A DNA stretch of 64,000 nt from NCBI GenBank assembly GCA_021789995.1, contig JAJYIQ010000001.1, positions 248,001 through 312,000 on the forward strand, read 5' to 3'. This DNA is from a bacterium. GTDB taxonomy: Bacteria; Patescibacteriota; Microgenomatia; UBA1406; GWC2-37-13. The position numbers were made by a program, and so were the translations under genes. Numbering within the stretch: position 1 is the stretch's first letter; each line of letters opens with the position of its first letter. This document shows, in pieces, positions 40,780 through 49,382 of the stretch. Under the pieces are notes generated by a model. That model saw nothing but the letters and a program-made list of their open reading frames with translations, ran no database searches and was not told the origin of the DNA.

Positions 40780-41817
40780 TTATGTTAATTTTTCATGCTC
40801 GGTTCCGGAAAAGCTTTCAACGATTTTTTTTATCTTGGCGACGGATGTCTTTTTGGAAATGAGAAGAACGTCTGGAGTATTGACTACCAACAAATTTTCC
40901 AGATCCACGCCGACCAGCAGCTTGGTATCGTTGAAGTTATAAATCAGGTTATCGACGGAATCTTTCAGATAAACCGGCCCTTTGGTGATATTGTCATCAT
41001 GATTTTTCTCCAGTGCTTCTTTTAACGCCTCCCAGGCGCCAACGTCGCTCCAGCCAATATCGTCAATGACGACATAAGCGCATTGCGGATCGATATGCTC
41101 GAGGACGGAGTTGTCGAAATTAATTTCCGGCATCTGCCGGTAATCTTTGTTGATCAATTTGTATATTTGCGGCGCAAATTTACGGTATAGGGAAAGAATG
41201 AAGCGCGGGGTGGAAACGAAATAACCCAGATTCCAGCAGTGATGATGATCCGAAAAAAACTTTTCCGCCTGTTCCTTATCCGGCTTGTATTTAAAACCGA
41301 CAAAACGGTGAAATGCCACCCCATCCACTTTTTTTTCGATCTCGTTTGTTTCAATCCATCCCAGATTATCGGAAGCAAAACGCGGTTTCTGGCCGATAAA
41401 AACGATTTTCTCCTTATCCTTTTCGATTAGATTTCCCGCGGCCGACAATATTTTTTTGAATTTTTTTTCGTTTTTAACCAAATGGTCACTCCACAGAATC
41501 ACTACCGGCTCATCCGGGAATTGCCGGTATAACATATCCATCATCAAGGCAACCGCCGGACCAACGTCTTTTTTTTCCGGTTCGCCGACGATATTTTCTT
41601 CCGGAAGAAAATCCAACTGTTGGGCGACGATTTTCTTATATAACATTCCGGTTGACACATAAATATTTTCCGGTTTGAATTCGGGCAGCAACCGTTCGGT
41701 GGCCAGCTGGAGAGTTGATTTTTCCCCGATTATCTTACCAAACTGTTTTGGGGATTTTTTTCGCGACAGCGGCCACAATCTTGTCCCAACACCTCCGGCA
41801 AATATAACTGCCTTCAT
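40780..41817 (-). CDS. manC: Mannose-1-phosphate guanylyltransferase
   Basis: It makes GDP-mannose for surface glycans. The 345-residue protein opens with the nucleotidyltransferase signature 'VIFAGGVGTRLWPLSRKKSP' and has 'GPAVALMMDM', 'VVILWSDHLVKN', 'FIGQKPRFASDNLGWIE' and 'IGWSDVGAWEALKEAL' (metal site). It ends after the nucleotidyltransferase and beta-helix part, so it lacks the C-terminal phosphomannose isomerase domain of the bifunctional ManC. Symbol assigned by homology of the first domain. Confidence 0.9.
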   Translation of the reverse strand: MKAVIFAGGVGTRLWPLSRKKSPKQFGKIIGEKSTLQLATERLLPEFKPENIYVSTGMLYKKIVAQQLDFLPEENIVGEPEKKDVGPAVALMMDMLYRQFPDEPVVILWSDHLVKNEKKFKKILSAAGNLIEKDKEKIVFIGQKPRFASDNLGWIETNEIEKKVDGVAFHRFVGFKYKPDKEQAEKFFSDHHHCWNLGYFVSTPRFILSLYRKFAPQIYKLINKDYRQMPEINFDNSVLEHIDPQCAYVVIDDIGWSDVGAWEALKEALEKNHDDNITKGPVYLKDSVDNLIYNFNDTKLLVGVDLENLLVVNTPDVLLISKKTSVAKIKKIVESFSGTEHEKLT

Positions 41818-41901
41818 ATGCCTATGATAAATTCAAAATTCAAAATCATAATTCGAAATTGAACAACGTATATTTTGGCTTTTTACTTGTTCTTATGAAT
41901 T

Positions 41902-43035
41902 TTAACTTTTAACTTTTGAATTTATTACCTGTACAAACTTCTTCTCAAACTCTATTCTACTAAACTTTTCAATATTTTTTAGGCCTGTTGCTCGTGTGGC
42001 GCTTTTAAGATTGTATGACATCGTGTGAAATCTTTCAAGTATTTTTATCAAAGATGAATCTGTCTGCTCGTCAAAAAATAATCCGGTTTGACCGTCGGTG
42101 ATTGTTTCGCTGCTTCCGCCTTTCCGGTAAGCAATTACCGGACAGCCGAAAAACTGGGCTTCGAGAGCGACATAGCCAAAATCTTCGTTCTGCGGCATAA
42201 TCAGCGCTTCCGCATGGCTGTACAGCCAACCCAGCTCTTTATCGCTTAATCCTTTCAAAAACGTAATATTCTCTCCGGCCATTTTTTTCAGGTTATCTTC
42301 CTGTGTTCCCATCCCTACCACCACCAACGGCCACTTCAATTTTTTAAAACAACGAAGTACCAAATCGACTTTTTTATATGGCTCCAAGCGACTGACAACA
42401 AGATAGAATTTGTCGGTTAGCATCATCCTATCGCTTCGCTCCGGCATAACATTTTTAATGCTGCCCCAATATTCTATATCAAACGGCGGATATATCACTT
42501 CGCTCTCCCGTTGGTAATACTGCCGGCAACGATCGGCAACTGTTCGGGAAATAGAAATGATTTTATCCGGCCGATTGGCGACGACTTTATCCCAAGATTT
42601 CAGGTGATTAATTAGAGGCGACAGCAATGTTTGCTGCATGTTGTTTAGATATAAATCCGGCGTTATCCACAGAAATCTGGTCGGCGTTAATAAATAGCAG
42701 ATATGTCGGCTACCCGGCTTGGTTACAACCGATTTAGCAAATGTTGAAGTAATGGAAATAACCAAATCATACGCCGATAAATCCAGCGTTTCGAACGCAA
42801 AAGGATAAAACGGCAATGATAAAACGCGACTGGTCCTAATGACAGACGGTAAACTATTGACAAACGACGTCTTTACATTTAAATTCTTTGCCCAAGCTGC
42901 TTTTTGGAAATCAAAATAGGAAGTATAAAAATCCGCTTTCGGAAACATGTCGTGTAACGTCAGCAATACTCTTTCCACTCCGCCCCATTTATCGATCCAG
43001 TCATAAACGATAGCGATTTTTTTACCGGAAGGCAT
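41902..43035 (-). CDS. Family 4 glycosyltransferase
   Basis: The 377-residue protein has the GT-B fold. The N-domain has 'IVYDWIDKWGGVERVLLTLH' and the C-domain 'KFYLVVSRLEPYKKVDLVLR', 'PLVVVGMGTQEDNL', 'ITFLKGLSDKELGWLYSHAE' and the E-x7-E motif in 'MPQNEDFGYVALEAQFFG'. The pattern is like WbaZ/mannosyltransferases, which fits the GDP-mannose gene 84 nt downstream, though the donor is unproven. Its ATG lies 6 nt from an extended -10 box. Confidence 0.92.
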   Translation of the reverse strand: MPSGKKIAIVYDWIDKWGGVERVLLTLHDMFPKADFYTSYFDFQKAAWAKNLNVKTSFVNSLPSVIRTSRVLSLPFYPFAFETLDLSAYDLVISITSTFAKSVVTKPGSRHICYLLTPTRFLWITPDLYLNNMQQTLLSPLINHLKSWDKVVANRPDKIISISRTVADRCRQYYQRESEVIYPPFDIEYWGSIKNVMPERSDRMMLTDKFYLVVSRLEPYKKVDLVLRCFKKLKWPLVVVGMGTQEDNLKKMAGENITFLKGLSDKELGWLYSHAEALIMPQNEDFGYVALEAQFFGCPVIAYRKGGSSETITDGQTGLFFDEQTDSSLIKILERFHTMSYNLKSATRATGLKNIEKFSRIEFEKKFVQVINSKVKS

Positions 43036-43041
43036 GAATAT

Positions 43042-43050
43042 ATTATAGCA
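43042..43050 (-). promoter_or_regulatory. Extended -10 promoter of the polysaccharide operon
   Basis: The minus strand reads TGCTATAAT, a perfect extended -10, ending 6 nt before the glycosyltransferase ATG at 43035. It should drive the glycosyltransferase, manC-like, sugar transferase and DUF4012 genes. Confidence 0.6.
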
Positions 43051-43162
43051 GTCTCCAGTTCGGACCGCTTGACAGCTATGAAGCTACTATGATAAAGTGA
43101 GTAATAGTTTAATGGAATAAAGTCAGAAAATATCTAAAACCGGATAGGACATCAACCCGAAA

Positions 43163-43429
43163 TCAAGATTCACGTAATGCCGCTTCGCCTTCTTCCTCCA
43201 TCTTCGCCAGCCGGGTGTAATAGTCGGAAAATTCGTTGAGGTGAGCCAGGGCGATTTTTCCGGTCATCAGCGGATCGTCATTGGTAATATTGGTATTGGG
43301 ATCAACTGTCCCGTGCTCAAGCTCGACATCCATTCCCATCCGGTACTGCTCGACGTCAAATTTGCTCCAATCCACCCCTAACTGCTCCCCGATTTGTTTC
43401 GCCTCTTCGGCGGTAAATGATTTTTTCAT
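43163..43429 (-). CDS. DUF5661 family protein
   Basis: The 88-residue soluble protein matches DUF5661 throughout: 'FTAEEAKQIGEQLGVDWSKF', 'YRMGMDVELEHGTVDPNTNI', 'TNDDPLMTGKIALAHLNEFS' and 'DYYTRLAKMEEEGE'. The invariant ELEH and KIALAHL motifs are intact. The family is widespread in CPR and other bacteria and has no known function. It stands alone, divergent from the EamA gene, with TATAAT (43443-43438) 8 nt before its ATG. Confidence 0.9.
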   Translation of the reverse strand: MKKSFTAEEAKQIGEQLGVDWSKFDVEQYRMGMDVELEHGTVDPNTNITNDDPLMTGKIALAHLNEFSDYYTRLAKMEEEGEAALRES

Positions 43430-43437
43430 ATATAATG

Positions 43438-43443
43438 ATTATA
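43438..43443 (-). promoter_or_regulatory. -10 box of the DUF5661 gene
   Basis: Minus-strand TATAAT ends 8 nt before the ATG at 43429. On the other strand TATAAT (43431-43436) lies 12 nt before the EamA start at 43449. The intergenic space is only 19 nt. Confidence 0.4.
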
Positions 43444-43448
43444 ACATT

Positions 43449-43871
43449 ATGTCTTGGTTAATATATGCATTTTTGTCGGCTCTATTTGCGGCGCTGACCG
43501 CTATCCTGGCCAAAATTGGCGTCAAGAACGTCGACTCCAACCTGGCGACGGCGGTCAGAACTGTCGTTATCCTTTTTTTTGCCTGGGCAATCGTTTTCGT
43601 TCAGGGAACTCATAAACAATTGGTGAATATTGACCGTTTTTCATTAATCTTCCTGATATTATCGGGGATAGCGACAGGCTTATCCTGGCTGTTTTATTTT
43701 CGTGCCCTGCAACTCGGAAACGCCTCGCAGGTATCGCCAATCGACAAATTGAGTTTGGTACTGACGATTGTCCTGGCGGCCATTATTTTGAAGGAAAAAG
43801 TCTCCCTACCAATCGTTGCCGGAGCGATTTTGATGTCAATCGGCGCCATTCTCGTTGCTTTGGCGAAGTGA
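43449..43871 (+). CDS. EamA/DMT-family half-size transporter
   Basis: The protein is 140 residues from ATG 43449 (MSWLIYAFLSAL); the frame is open much further upstream, but that part overlaps the DUF5661 gene. About five transmembrane helices are visible, with the EamA phrases 'FAALTAILAKIGVKNVDSNL', 'GLSWLFYFRALQLGNASQVS' and 'PIDKLSLVLTIVLAAIILKE'. Members move small metabolites. A single EamA repeat must form dimers, as in EmrE. Its 3' end overlaps typA by 36 nt on the opposite strand. Confidence 0.92.
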   Translation: MSWLIYAFLSALFAALTAILAKIGVKNVDSNLATAVRTVVILFFAWAIVFVQGTHKQLVNIDRFSLIFLILSGIATGLSWLFYFRALQLGNASQVSPIDKLSLVLTIVLAAIILKEKVSLPIVAGAILMSIGAILVALAK

Positions 43872-45695
43872 TTTCTCCTGGCGTTGTTTGACGCGCCGCT
43901 CAGTCGTAGATAAATGTTTTTTTCTGATCCTCAGACTGACAGGTGTCACTTCCAACAGTTCGTCATCGGCAATAAAATCAAGCGATTGCTCGAGAGTCAT
44001 CGGTGATGCCGGAATAAGCGGGACGGATACGCCTTCGCCGGCGGAACGGTTATTGGTTAACTTTTTCTCCTTGCAGACATTGACTTCGATATCGAATTCC
44101 CGGTTGCCTATACCGACAACCAGTCCTTCATATATCGGATCGCCCGGGCTAACGAAAAGTGTGCCACGGTCCTGCGCATTAACCAAGCCGTAGGTCATCG
44201 CTTCGCCGGATTTGACAGCCACTAATGCGCCGTTTCGCACCTGCATCATAATACCGGTTTTCGGGAAATAACCTAAGAAATAAGTGCTCATGACGGCTGT
44301 TCCTCTGGTTTTTGTCAGTAAGGAACTACGAATTCCCAGCAGGTTTTGGTCAGAAATCTTATAAATGAGCCGGACGGTTTGGCCGTTATTGACCATATCT
44401 TTCATTTCTGCTTTCCGTTTGCCGAATTCCTCGCTGACCACTCCCATATGTTCAGTATCGACATCGATCGTCACTTCCTCAAACGGTTCGCAAACTTCAC
44501 CGTTTATCGTTTTATAAATAACCTGCGGTTTGGAGATTTGCATTTCAAACCCTTCCCGGCGCATTGTTTCTATCAATATCGCCAGATGCAGCTCACCCCG
44601 GCCATGAACGACGAAATTTACGCCTTCCGGGTCCGGCTCGATCCGCAAACCCAGATTGGTTTCTTTTTCTTTAAGCAACCGTTCCTTAATCTGGCGTGAA
44701 GTACAGAACTTTCCCTCTTTTCCGGCAAACGGGCTGGTGTTCGGGCCAATGGTGATTTTTATCGTCGGTTCTTCCACCTTGATTGCCGGCAGACTTTCCG
44801 GGTATTGCGGATCGGTCACTGTCTGACCGATAGTCAGTTGGGGAATTCCGGCAATCGCCACGATATCACCGGCCGATACTTCATTAACTTCAATCCGATT
44901 CAAACCTTCGTAGATATATAACTGTTGTGCTTTGTATTGACCGATAATCTGGTTATTTTGCACCAAAGCAATCGATTTATCCTTTTTCAATTTACCCCGG
45001 TTGACTTTACCAATGCAGATTTTACCGACATAATTATTGTAATCAAGAGTGGAAATAAGCATTTGGAAAGGTTTATCTTCATCCTTAATGCTGTTGGGAA
45101 TTTCATTGACTATTGTTTCAAAAAGCGGCACCAAGTCTCCTTCCATGTTCGGAGAATATTTTTCCGGCAGACGGTAAAAAGCTTTACCGTCGCGGCCCAC
45201 CGCATATAAGGTGGTAAATTCCAAGGAAGAATCATCGTCCGCCAGTTCGAGGAATAAATCCTCGACTTCACTCAATACTTCCTGCGGTCGGGCATCTTTT
45301 TTATCTATTTTGTTGATAACTAAAATGATTTTCAACCCGGATTCAATCGCCTTTTTTAATACAAATTTAGTTTGCGGTAACGGCCCTTCGGCAGCATCGA
45401 CCAGCAGAATTCCGCCGTCGGCCATATTTATTACCCTCTCGACTTCGCCGCCGAAATCGGCATGCCCGGGAGTATCAATGATGTTGATTTTGACGTCTTT
45501 GTAATGGACGGCAGTATTTTTAGCCAAAATAGTAATTCCCTTTTCCCGTTCCAGATCGTTGGAATCCATGATAAGCGTTTCGTTCATTTCTTTCTGGTTT
45601 TCGCGAAAGGTATGGGTTTGTTTCAATAACGCATCAACCAAGGTGGTTTTACCATGGTCAACATGTGCGATAATGGCAATATTGCGTATTTCCAT
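43836..45695 (-). CDS. typA: Ribosome-associated GTPase TypA/BipA
   Basis: TypA is a translational GTPase, related to EF-G, that aids 50S assembly and stress or cold adaptation. The 619-residue protein has G1 'AHVDHGKTTLVD' (10-21), switch I 'ERGITI' as 'LEREKGITILAKN', G3 'DTPGHADFGGEVERV', G4 'NKIDK', beta-barrel domain II, EF-G-like domains III and V, and the BipA C-terminal domain with 'LVNAQDRGTLFVSPGDPIYEGLVVG'. Length is normal. An extended repeat region follows upstream of its start. Confidence 0.97.
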   Translation of the reverse strand: MEIRNIAIIAHVDHGKTTLVDALLKQTHTFRENQKEMNETLIMDSNDLEREKGITILAKNTAVHYKDVKINIIDTPGHADFGGEVERVINMADGGILLVDAAEGPLPQTKFVLKKAIESGLKIILVINKIDKKDARPQEVLSEVEDLFLELADDDSSLEFTTLYAVGRDGKAFYRLPEKYSPNMEGDLVPLFETIVNEIPNSIKDEDKPFQMLISTLDYNNYVGKICIGKVNRGKLKKDKSIALVQNNQIIGQYKAQQLYIYEGLNRIEVNEVSAGDIVAIAGIPQLTIGQTVTDPQYPESLPAIKVEEPTIKITIGPNTSPFAGKEGKFCTSRQIKERLLKEKETNLGLRIEPDPEGVNFVVHGRGELHLAILIETMRREGFEMQISKPQVIYKTINGEVCEPFEEVTIDVDTEHMGVVSEEFGKRKAEMKDMVNNGQTVRLIYKISDQNLLGIRSSLLTKTRGTAVMSTYFLGYFPKTGIMMQVRNGALVAVKSGEAMTYGLVNAQDRGTLFVSPGDPIYEGLVVGIGNREFDIEVNVCKEKKLTNNRSAGEGVSVPLIPASPMTLEQSLDFIADDELLEVTPVSLRIRKKHLSTTERRVKQRQEKSLRQSNENGAD

Positions 45696-45708
45696 AGTCT
45701 TTTTTTAT

Positions 45709-45835
45709 CATTCCGACCGAAATCCCGCCATAGCGGAATGAGTGGAGGAATCCCTTAACGATCATTTTAGATGAAAGAGATCCTTCGACTCCCCCGAGGA
45801 CTCGGGGTCGCTCAGGATGACAGAAATGTAAGTAT
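45709..45835. repeat. Composite intergenic palindromic repeat
   Basis: It contains CATTCCG (45709-45715) / CGGAATG (45734-45740), and a strong hairpin CCCCGAG-GA-CTCGGGG (45792-45807) inserted between TTCGACT and CGCTCAGGATGACAG. The flanking words TTCGACT and CGCTCAGGAT are the same as in the repeat at 11472-11490, so this looks like a second copy carrying an extra hairpin. No gene is visible in the 162 nt between typA and the cyclophilin gene. Confidence 0.7.
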
Positions 45836-45857
45836 ATATTCTACCAAAAAAAAGGCA

Positions 45858-46505
45858 TTATTGCTCGGTAATCGTTACGGAGAGTATCTTGACGGGATTA
45901 ACCGGTTTGGACATCTCGCCCTGCGCACTCATCGTCACCGGCGCATCGGCGATTTGGTCGACGACGTTAATCCCCTGCGTCACTTCGCCGAATATGACGT
46001 AATCTTTGGGCATATTAACGTCTTTCTGGACGATGAAAAACTGACTGCCGTTGGTATTGCGACCGGCATTGGCCATCGCTACAATCCCCCGGTTATAATC
46101 CCCAGTAAACGTTTCGTTATCAAATTCATAGCCCGGTCCGCCGGTGCCGTCGCCTTTGGGATCGCCTCCCTGGATCATAAAGTCCTTGATGACACGGTGA
46201 AAAATAGTATTGTCGTAAAAATGATTTCTTGCCAAGTAAATAAAATTGTTGCAGGTAATCGGTGTCATGCCGGTTTTTAAGCCAAAAACGATATCGCCAT
46301 CGGTCGTATGCAATATTGCCTGGTAATTTTTTTTCGGATCAATAATCATTGATGGTTTTGGCAGTGTTTTCACGGCTGGTGTTGGTGTGGCCGCCGGCTT
46401 TTCCGACTGGCCGCTATTACTTTTATTATTTTGGACGGCAACAAAAACCAATGCGCCGACGATAAGTACGACAAAAAAAGCCACTAATAAATTATCGCTT
46501 TTCAT
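45858..46505 (-). CDS. Membrane-anchored cyclophilin-type peptidyl-prolyl isomerase
   Basis: It speeds proline isomerisation in exported proteins. The 215-residue protein has a transmembrane helix (about 5-25), a Ser/Pro linker with 'SEKPAATPTPAVKTLPKPS', and the cyclophilin core 'FHRVIKDFMIQGGDPKGDGT' and 'VAMANAGRNTNGSQFFIV'. The active-site Arg and Phe, the GSQFFI motif and the glycine-rich loop are all present. The start overlaps the coiled-coil gene by 4 nt. Confidence 0.95.
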   Translation of the reverse strand: MKSDNLLVAFFVVLIVGALVFVAVQNNKSNSGQSEKPAATPTPAVKTLPKPSMIIDPKKNYQAILHTTDGDIVFGLKTGMTPITCNNFIYLARNHFYDNTIFHRVIKDFMIQGGDPKGDGTGGPGYEFDNETFTGDYNRGIVAMANAGRNTNGSQFFIVQKDVNMPKDYVIFGEVTQGINVVDQIADAPVTMSAQGEMSKPVNPVKILSVTITEQ

Positions 46506-46900
46506 GGATTATACTTGGACTTTTTGACCAGGCGGTATACCGGCACAATCTGCTGCATTTCGCCGTCGGCCCCCTCGATAACATTGGTACCGGAAACGCG
46601 CTGGTACTCCTGCAAATAGCCGGATAATTTATCGTCCATGTCGCGTAGTTCCGTCTGCAACTCCTTCATTTTGGCGACCGCTGTTTCGACCGCCGGCTGC
46701 TTCATGATTTTTTGCTTAATGGCGTTCTTTTCCTTATTCAACGCTTTGACCTGTTCGGCTTTATCATGATAATCTTTATCTCCCTCCAAAGCGTCTTTGA
46801 CCATCTGCCGCTGGACTTTGATCTTGTCTTTAAGATCGTCAATCGTTTTTACGTAATCGTTAATAAGTGATGAAAGTTCAATCTGCGATAAGGTATTCAT
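46502..46900 (-). CDS. Coiled-coil protein of unknown function
   Basis: The 132-residue soluble protein is highly charged and predicted to be mostly coiled coil (residues 1-95: 'TIDDLKDKIKVQRQMVKDAL', 'KALNKEKNAIKQKIMKQPAV', 'AKMKELQTELRDMDDKLSGY'), with a short C-terminal tail 'EMQQIVPVYRLVKKSKYNP'. No family was recognised. It sits between a glycosyltransferase and a cyclophilin in the same transcript. Confidence 0.7.
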   Translation of the reverse strand: MNTLSQIELSSLINDYVKTIDDLKDKIKVQRQMVKDALEGDKDYHDKAEQVKALNKEKNAIKQKIMKQPAVETAVAKMKELQTELRDMDDKLSGYLQEYQRVSGTNVIEGADGEMQQIVPVYRLVKKSKYNP

Positions 46901-46912
46901 AGAATTTTAATA

Positions 46913-47983
46913 TTAAATATTTTTCTTATAAATTTCAAGGGTATCTTTCGCCATTTTTTCAAACGAATATTTTTTCAGCAAATTTTCATAATTAAATTTT
47001 TTCGGCCTGGCCGAAAACCCGGTTATTTTGTCGGCGATGTCTTTAATATTGTAAGGGTCAAACGGCAAATACTGTCCGTCCAGCAATTCTTTAAAAACGG
47101 GGATATCCGAGGCGATAATTGGACAATTGAAATAAGCCGCTTCGGTAAGCGGCAGACCGAATCCTTCCGATAATGACGGATGAATAAGTGCCTTAGCATT
47201 TTTATAAAAGAAAACCAAATCTTCTTTTGTCGCTGTCGGGTATAAAATAATGTTTTTTTTAGTTTTTAATCGAGAGGCAAAATAATCGTTCGGGCCAATG
47301 AGAATAAGTGATGTATCCGTTTTAACCTGGGAGAATGCTTCAATCAGTCGCTCGATATTTTTATGAGGATAAAAATTGCCGACATAGATAAAGAATTCCC
47401 TGAATTTATTCTTCAAGACGGTATTCTCTTTGGCGCTAATCAACGACTCACTCACCCCTTCGTAAATCGGGACAATCTTATCGCTATATTGTTCACCATA
47501 TATTTCCAGTAGTTGTTTTTTGACAGTTTGGGTCGGTGTAATAATCGTTTGGGCCTGTTTAACCTGATTGGCCAGAATCTGCATAAAAAAGAAGTGTTTG
47601 ACGCTATACACCAGCGGGTTTTTGGTCGATGCTTTACCGGTCTTAAATAATAAAGGCGTCGTATCGTGAATGGTGGCGATAAATCGGCGTTGGTATAAAA
47701 TCGGCGAACCGAAATAGGTAAAATGCATTAGGTCGAGATCGTCACCATACAGGATTTTCAGGAATAATGTTTGCTCGGCGACGGTATGCCAACGTGAACT
47801 GACGGTCCGGGCAATAAAGTTTTTGTTGTCGAGCTTTATCTTAACCATATCTTGCGGTAGCAGATAAATATAGAAAGATAAACCGCTGGGCGATAATTTT
47901 CCCAGCTGGTAAATAAAATTTTGCAGATAAGTCCCGACTCCTGTCTGGGAATACAATCTGGCGTCAATACCGATTTTTTTCAT
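46913..47983 (-). CDS. Family 4 glycosyltransferase
   Basis: The 356-residue protein has the GT-B fold with 'GIDARLYSQTGVGTYLQNFI' at the start, 'FFIYVGNFYPHKNIERLIEA' and the E-x7-E motif in 'LIHPSLSEGFGLPLTEAAYF'. The N-terminal loop is typical of mannosyl- or glucosyl-transferases acting on lipid-linked glycans. The next glycosyltransferase gene overlaps by 4 nt. It may modify the same surface polymer as the enzymes at 40-43 kb. Confidence 0.93.
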   Translation of the reverse strand: MKKIGIDARLYSQTGVGTYLQNFIYQLGKLSPSGLSFYIYLLPQDMVKIKLDNKNFIARTVSSRWHTVAEQTLFLKILYGDDLDLMHFTYFGSPILYQRRFIATIHDTTPLLFKTGKASTKNPLVYSVKHFFFMQILANQVKQAQTIITPTQTVKKQLLEIYGEQYSDKIVPIYEGVSESLISAKENTVLKNKFREFFIYVGNFYPHKNIERLIEAFSQVKTDTSLILIGPNDYFASRLKTKKNIILYPTATKEDLVFFYKNAKALIHPSLSEGFGLPLTEAAYFNCPIIASDIPVFKELLDGQYLPFDPYNIKDIADKITGFSARPKKFNYENLLKKYSFEKMAKDTLEIYKKNI

Positions 47984-48840
47984 GCGATTTTGTTTTTCCC
48001 GTCAATCATTAAATAAATAATCCAGTTGAGTATTGTCGGATGTTGGCTATCATAATGCTTTTTGTAGAATATTTTCATAGCATCATAAAAATGTTTTTTT
48101 GTCTGTCTCTTCGTTTCTCCGTCAGTTTTTAAACCACTGGTATATTTTAAATGAGTGACCTTAAATAATGGATAATAAATGATTTTATAGCCCAGATCTT
48201 TGATTCGATAGGACAAATCCAGATCCTCGCCATACATAAAATAATCGGTATCGAAGCCGCCGACTTTATCCAGGACATCCTTGCGCGCCAGGTAAAATGC
48301 GCCGCTTGGCGAATCGATTTCGTGGATTGTCGACAAATCAAGATAATTAAGATGGTAGCCGGCAAACGGCTTACCTAATTTTTCCAGTTTGAGGAAGTAG
48401 CAAAATGAGTTCCAGAGAGTGGGAAACCCCCGGTGGGAAGCGGGATCAATTGATCCGTCTTTAAGGTTGACTCTGACCGTCATCGCTCCCACTTCCGGAC
48501 GGGAATCGAAATAATTCAATAGCTGTCCGAACCGGACTTTATCGATAATGACATCGGAATTCAAAAATAAAATATACTTTCCCGATGCCAGCTTTAACCC
48601 CTGGTTATTTCCTTTCGGGAAGCCGGTGTTTTCCGTATTCTTTACAACTTTAAGAAAGTTATGAGCTTGATGAATTTTTTCAAGCGTTTCCATCGAATTA
48701 TCTTTTGATCCATTATCAACGACGATAACTTCGTAATCCAGCGACGGATCACTATTGAGGCTCTTAAATAACGACTGCAGGCACTGTTTCGTCACCTCGG
48801 CAGTATTATACGACAGAATAATGACAGACAGTTTCGGCAT
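47980..48840 (-). CDS. Family 2 glycosyltransferase (rhamnosyltransferase-like)
   Basis: The 286-residue protein has the GT-A fold: 'LSVIILSYNTAEVTKQCLQS', 'VIVVDNGSKDNSMETLE', the DxD-like 'ILFLNSDVIID' and 'SGAFYLARKDVLDKVGGFDT' followed by 'YGEDLDLSYRIKDLG'. The family builds rhamnan-type and other cell-surface chains. It follows the rpsI stop by 24 nt, so a ribosomal operon runs directly into glycosylation genes. Confidence 0.94.
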   Translation of the reverse strand: MPKLSVIILSYNTAEVTKQCLQSLFKSLNSDPSLDYEVIVVDNGSKDNSMETLEKIHQAHNFLKVVKNTENTGFPKGNNQGLKLASGKYILFLNSDVIIDKVRFGQLLNYFDSRPEVGAMTVRVNLKDGSIDPASHRGFPTLWNSFCYFLKLEKLGKPFAGYHLNYLDLSTIHEIDSPSGAFYLARKDVLDKVGGFDTDYFMYGEDLDLSYRIKDLGYKIIYYPLFKVTHLKYTSGLKTDGETKRQTKKHFYDAMKIFYKKHYDSQHPTILNWIIYLMIDGKNKIA

Positions 48841-48864
48841 AAAATAATTATAACAGTTGTATGA

Positions 48865-49320
48865 TTATCGTTTTGGAGATTGTTTTGCCCGTCGGGCCTT
48901 GCCACCGGTACCGACTTTGCGCCGTTCTTTTTTCCGGGGATCGCGGGTGAGCAGGCCATGTTCTTTAAGAACCGGCCGGAAAGTATCCTTATCAACCAAA
49001 TTCAGCGCTCGGGAAATGCCATGAGAAACGGCTTCCAGCTGTCCGGCCCGGCCGCCGCCATGGACGAGGATCGAAACAGCAAACCGCCCTTCATTGTTGG
49101 TCAATTTTAACGGCAGAAGATATGTCTGCTGTTCCCAAGCCAGCGAAAAAAAATTAACCGCCGGATGATTGTTAATATATATTTCCCCGGCTTTAATTTT
49201 ATGATTGTTAACGGTAACTTCCGCCTGTTTGGCCGCCAGGTATAAGCGGACACGGGCGACCGCTTTTTTTCTTCGTCCGACTCCTTCATAATACTGAACA
49301 CCTTTAGTTTTTTTAGCCAT
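48865..49320 (-). CDS. rpsI: Ribosomal protein uS9
   Basis: The 151-residue protein has 'YYEGVGRRKKAVARVRLYLA', 'GGGRAGQLEAVSHGISRALN' and the basic C-terminal tail 'ERRKVGTGGKARRAKQSPKR', which normally touches P-site tRNA. The family end -SKR is replaced by -SPKR. It is last in the rplM-rpsI pair. Confidence 0.96.
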   Translation of the reverse strand: MAKKTKGVQYYEGVGRRKKAVARVRLYLAAKQAEVTVNNHKIKAGEIYINNHPAVNFFSLAWEQQTYLLPLKLTNNEGRFAVSILVHGGGRAGQLEAVSHGISRALNLVDKDTFRPVLKEHGLLTRDPRKKERRKVGTGGKARRAKQSPKR

Positions 49321-49335
49321 ATGTTTTTAGTTAAA

Positions 49336-49361
49336 AGTTTAAAATTAATTAATTTTAAACT
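49336..49361. repeat. 26-bp perfect AT-rich palindrome between rplM and rpsI
   Basis: Arms AGTTTAAAATTAA (49336-49348) and TTAATTTTAAACT (49349-49361) have no spacer. It fills most of the 62-nt rplM-rpsI gap. Similar TTCAAAATT/TTAAAATT-rich spacers occur around 41830, 51870, 57240 and 58865, suggesting a family of AT-rich intergenic filler. Confidence 0.7.
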
Positions 49362-49382
49362 ACAACTTTGAACTTTGCACTT

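Noticed and set aside
43069-43097. Plus-strand TTGACA with an AT-rich region 17 nt away
   Set aside because: No plus-strand gene or RNA follows before 43449, and the -10 match (ATAAAG) is poor.
45771-46280. 169-codon plus-strand frame
   Set aside because: It starts in the repeat at 45.8 kb and runs antisense to the cyclophilin core.
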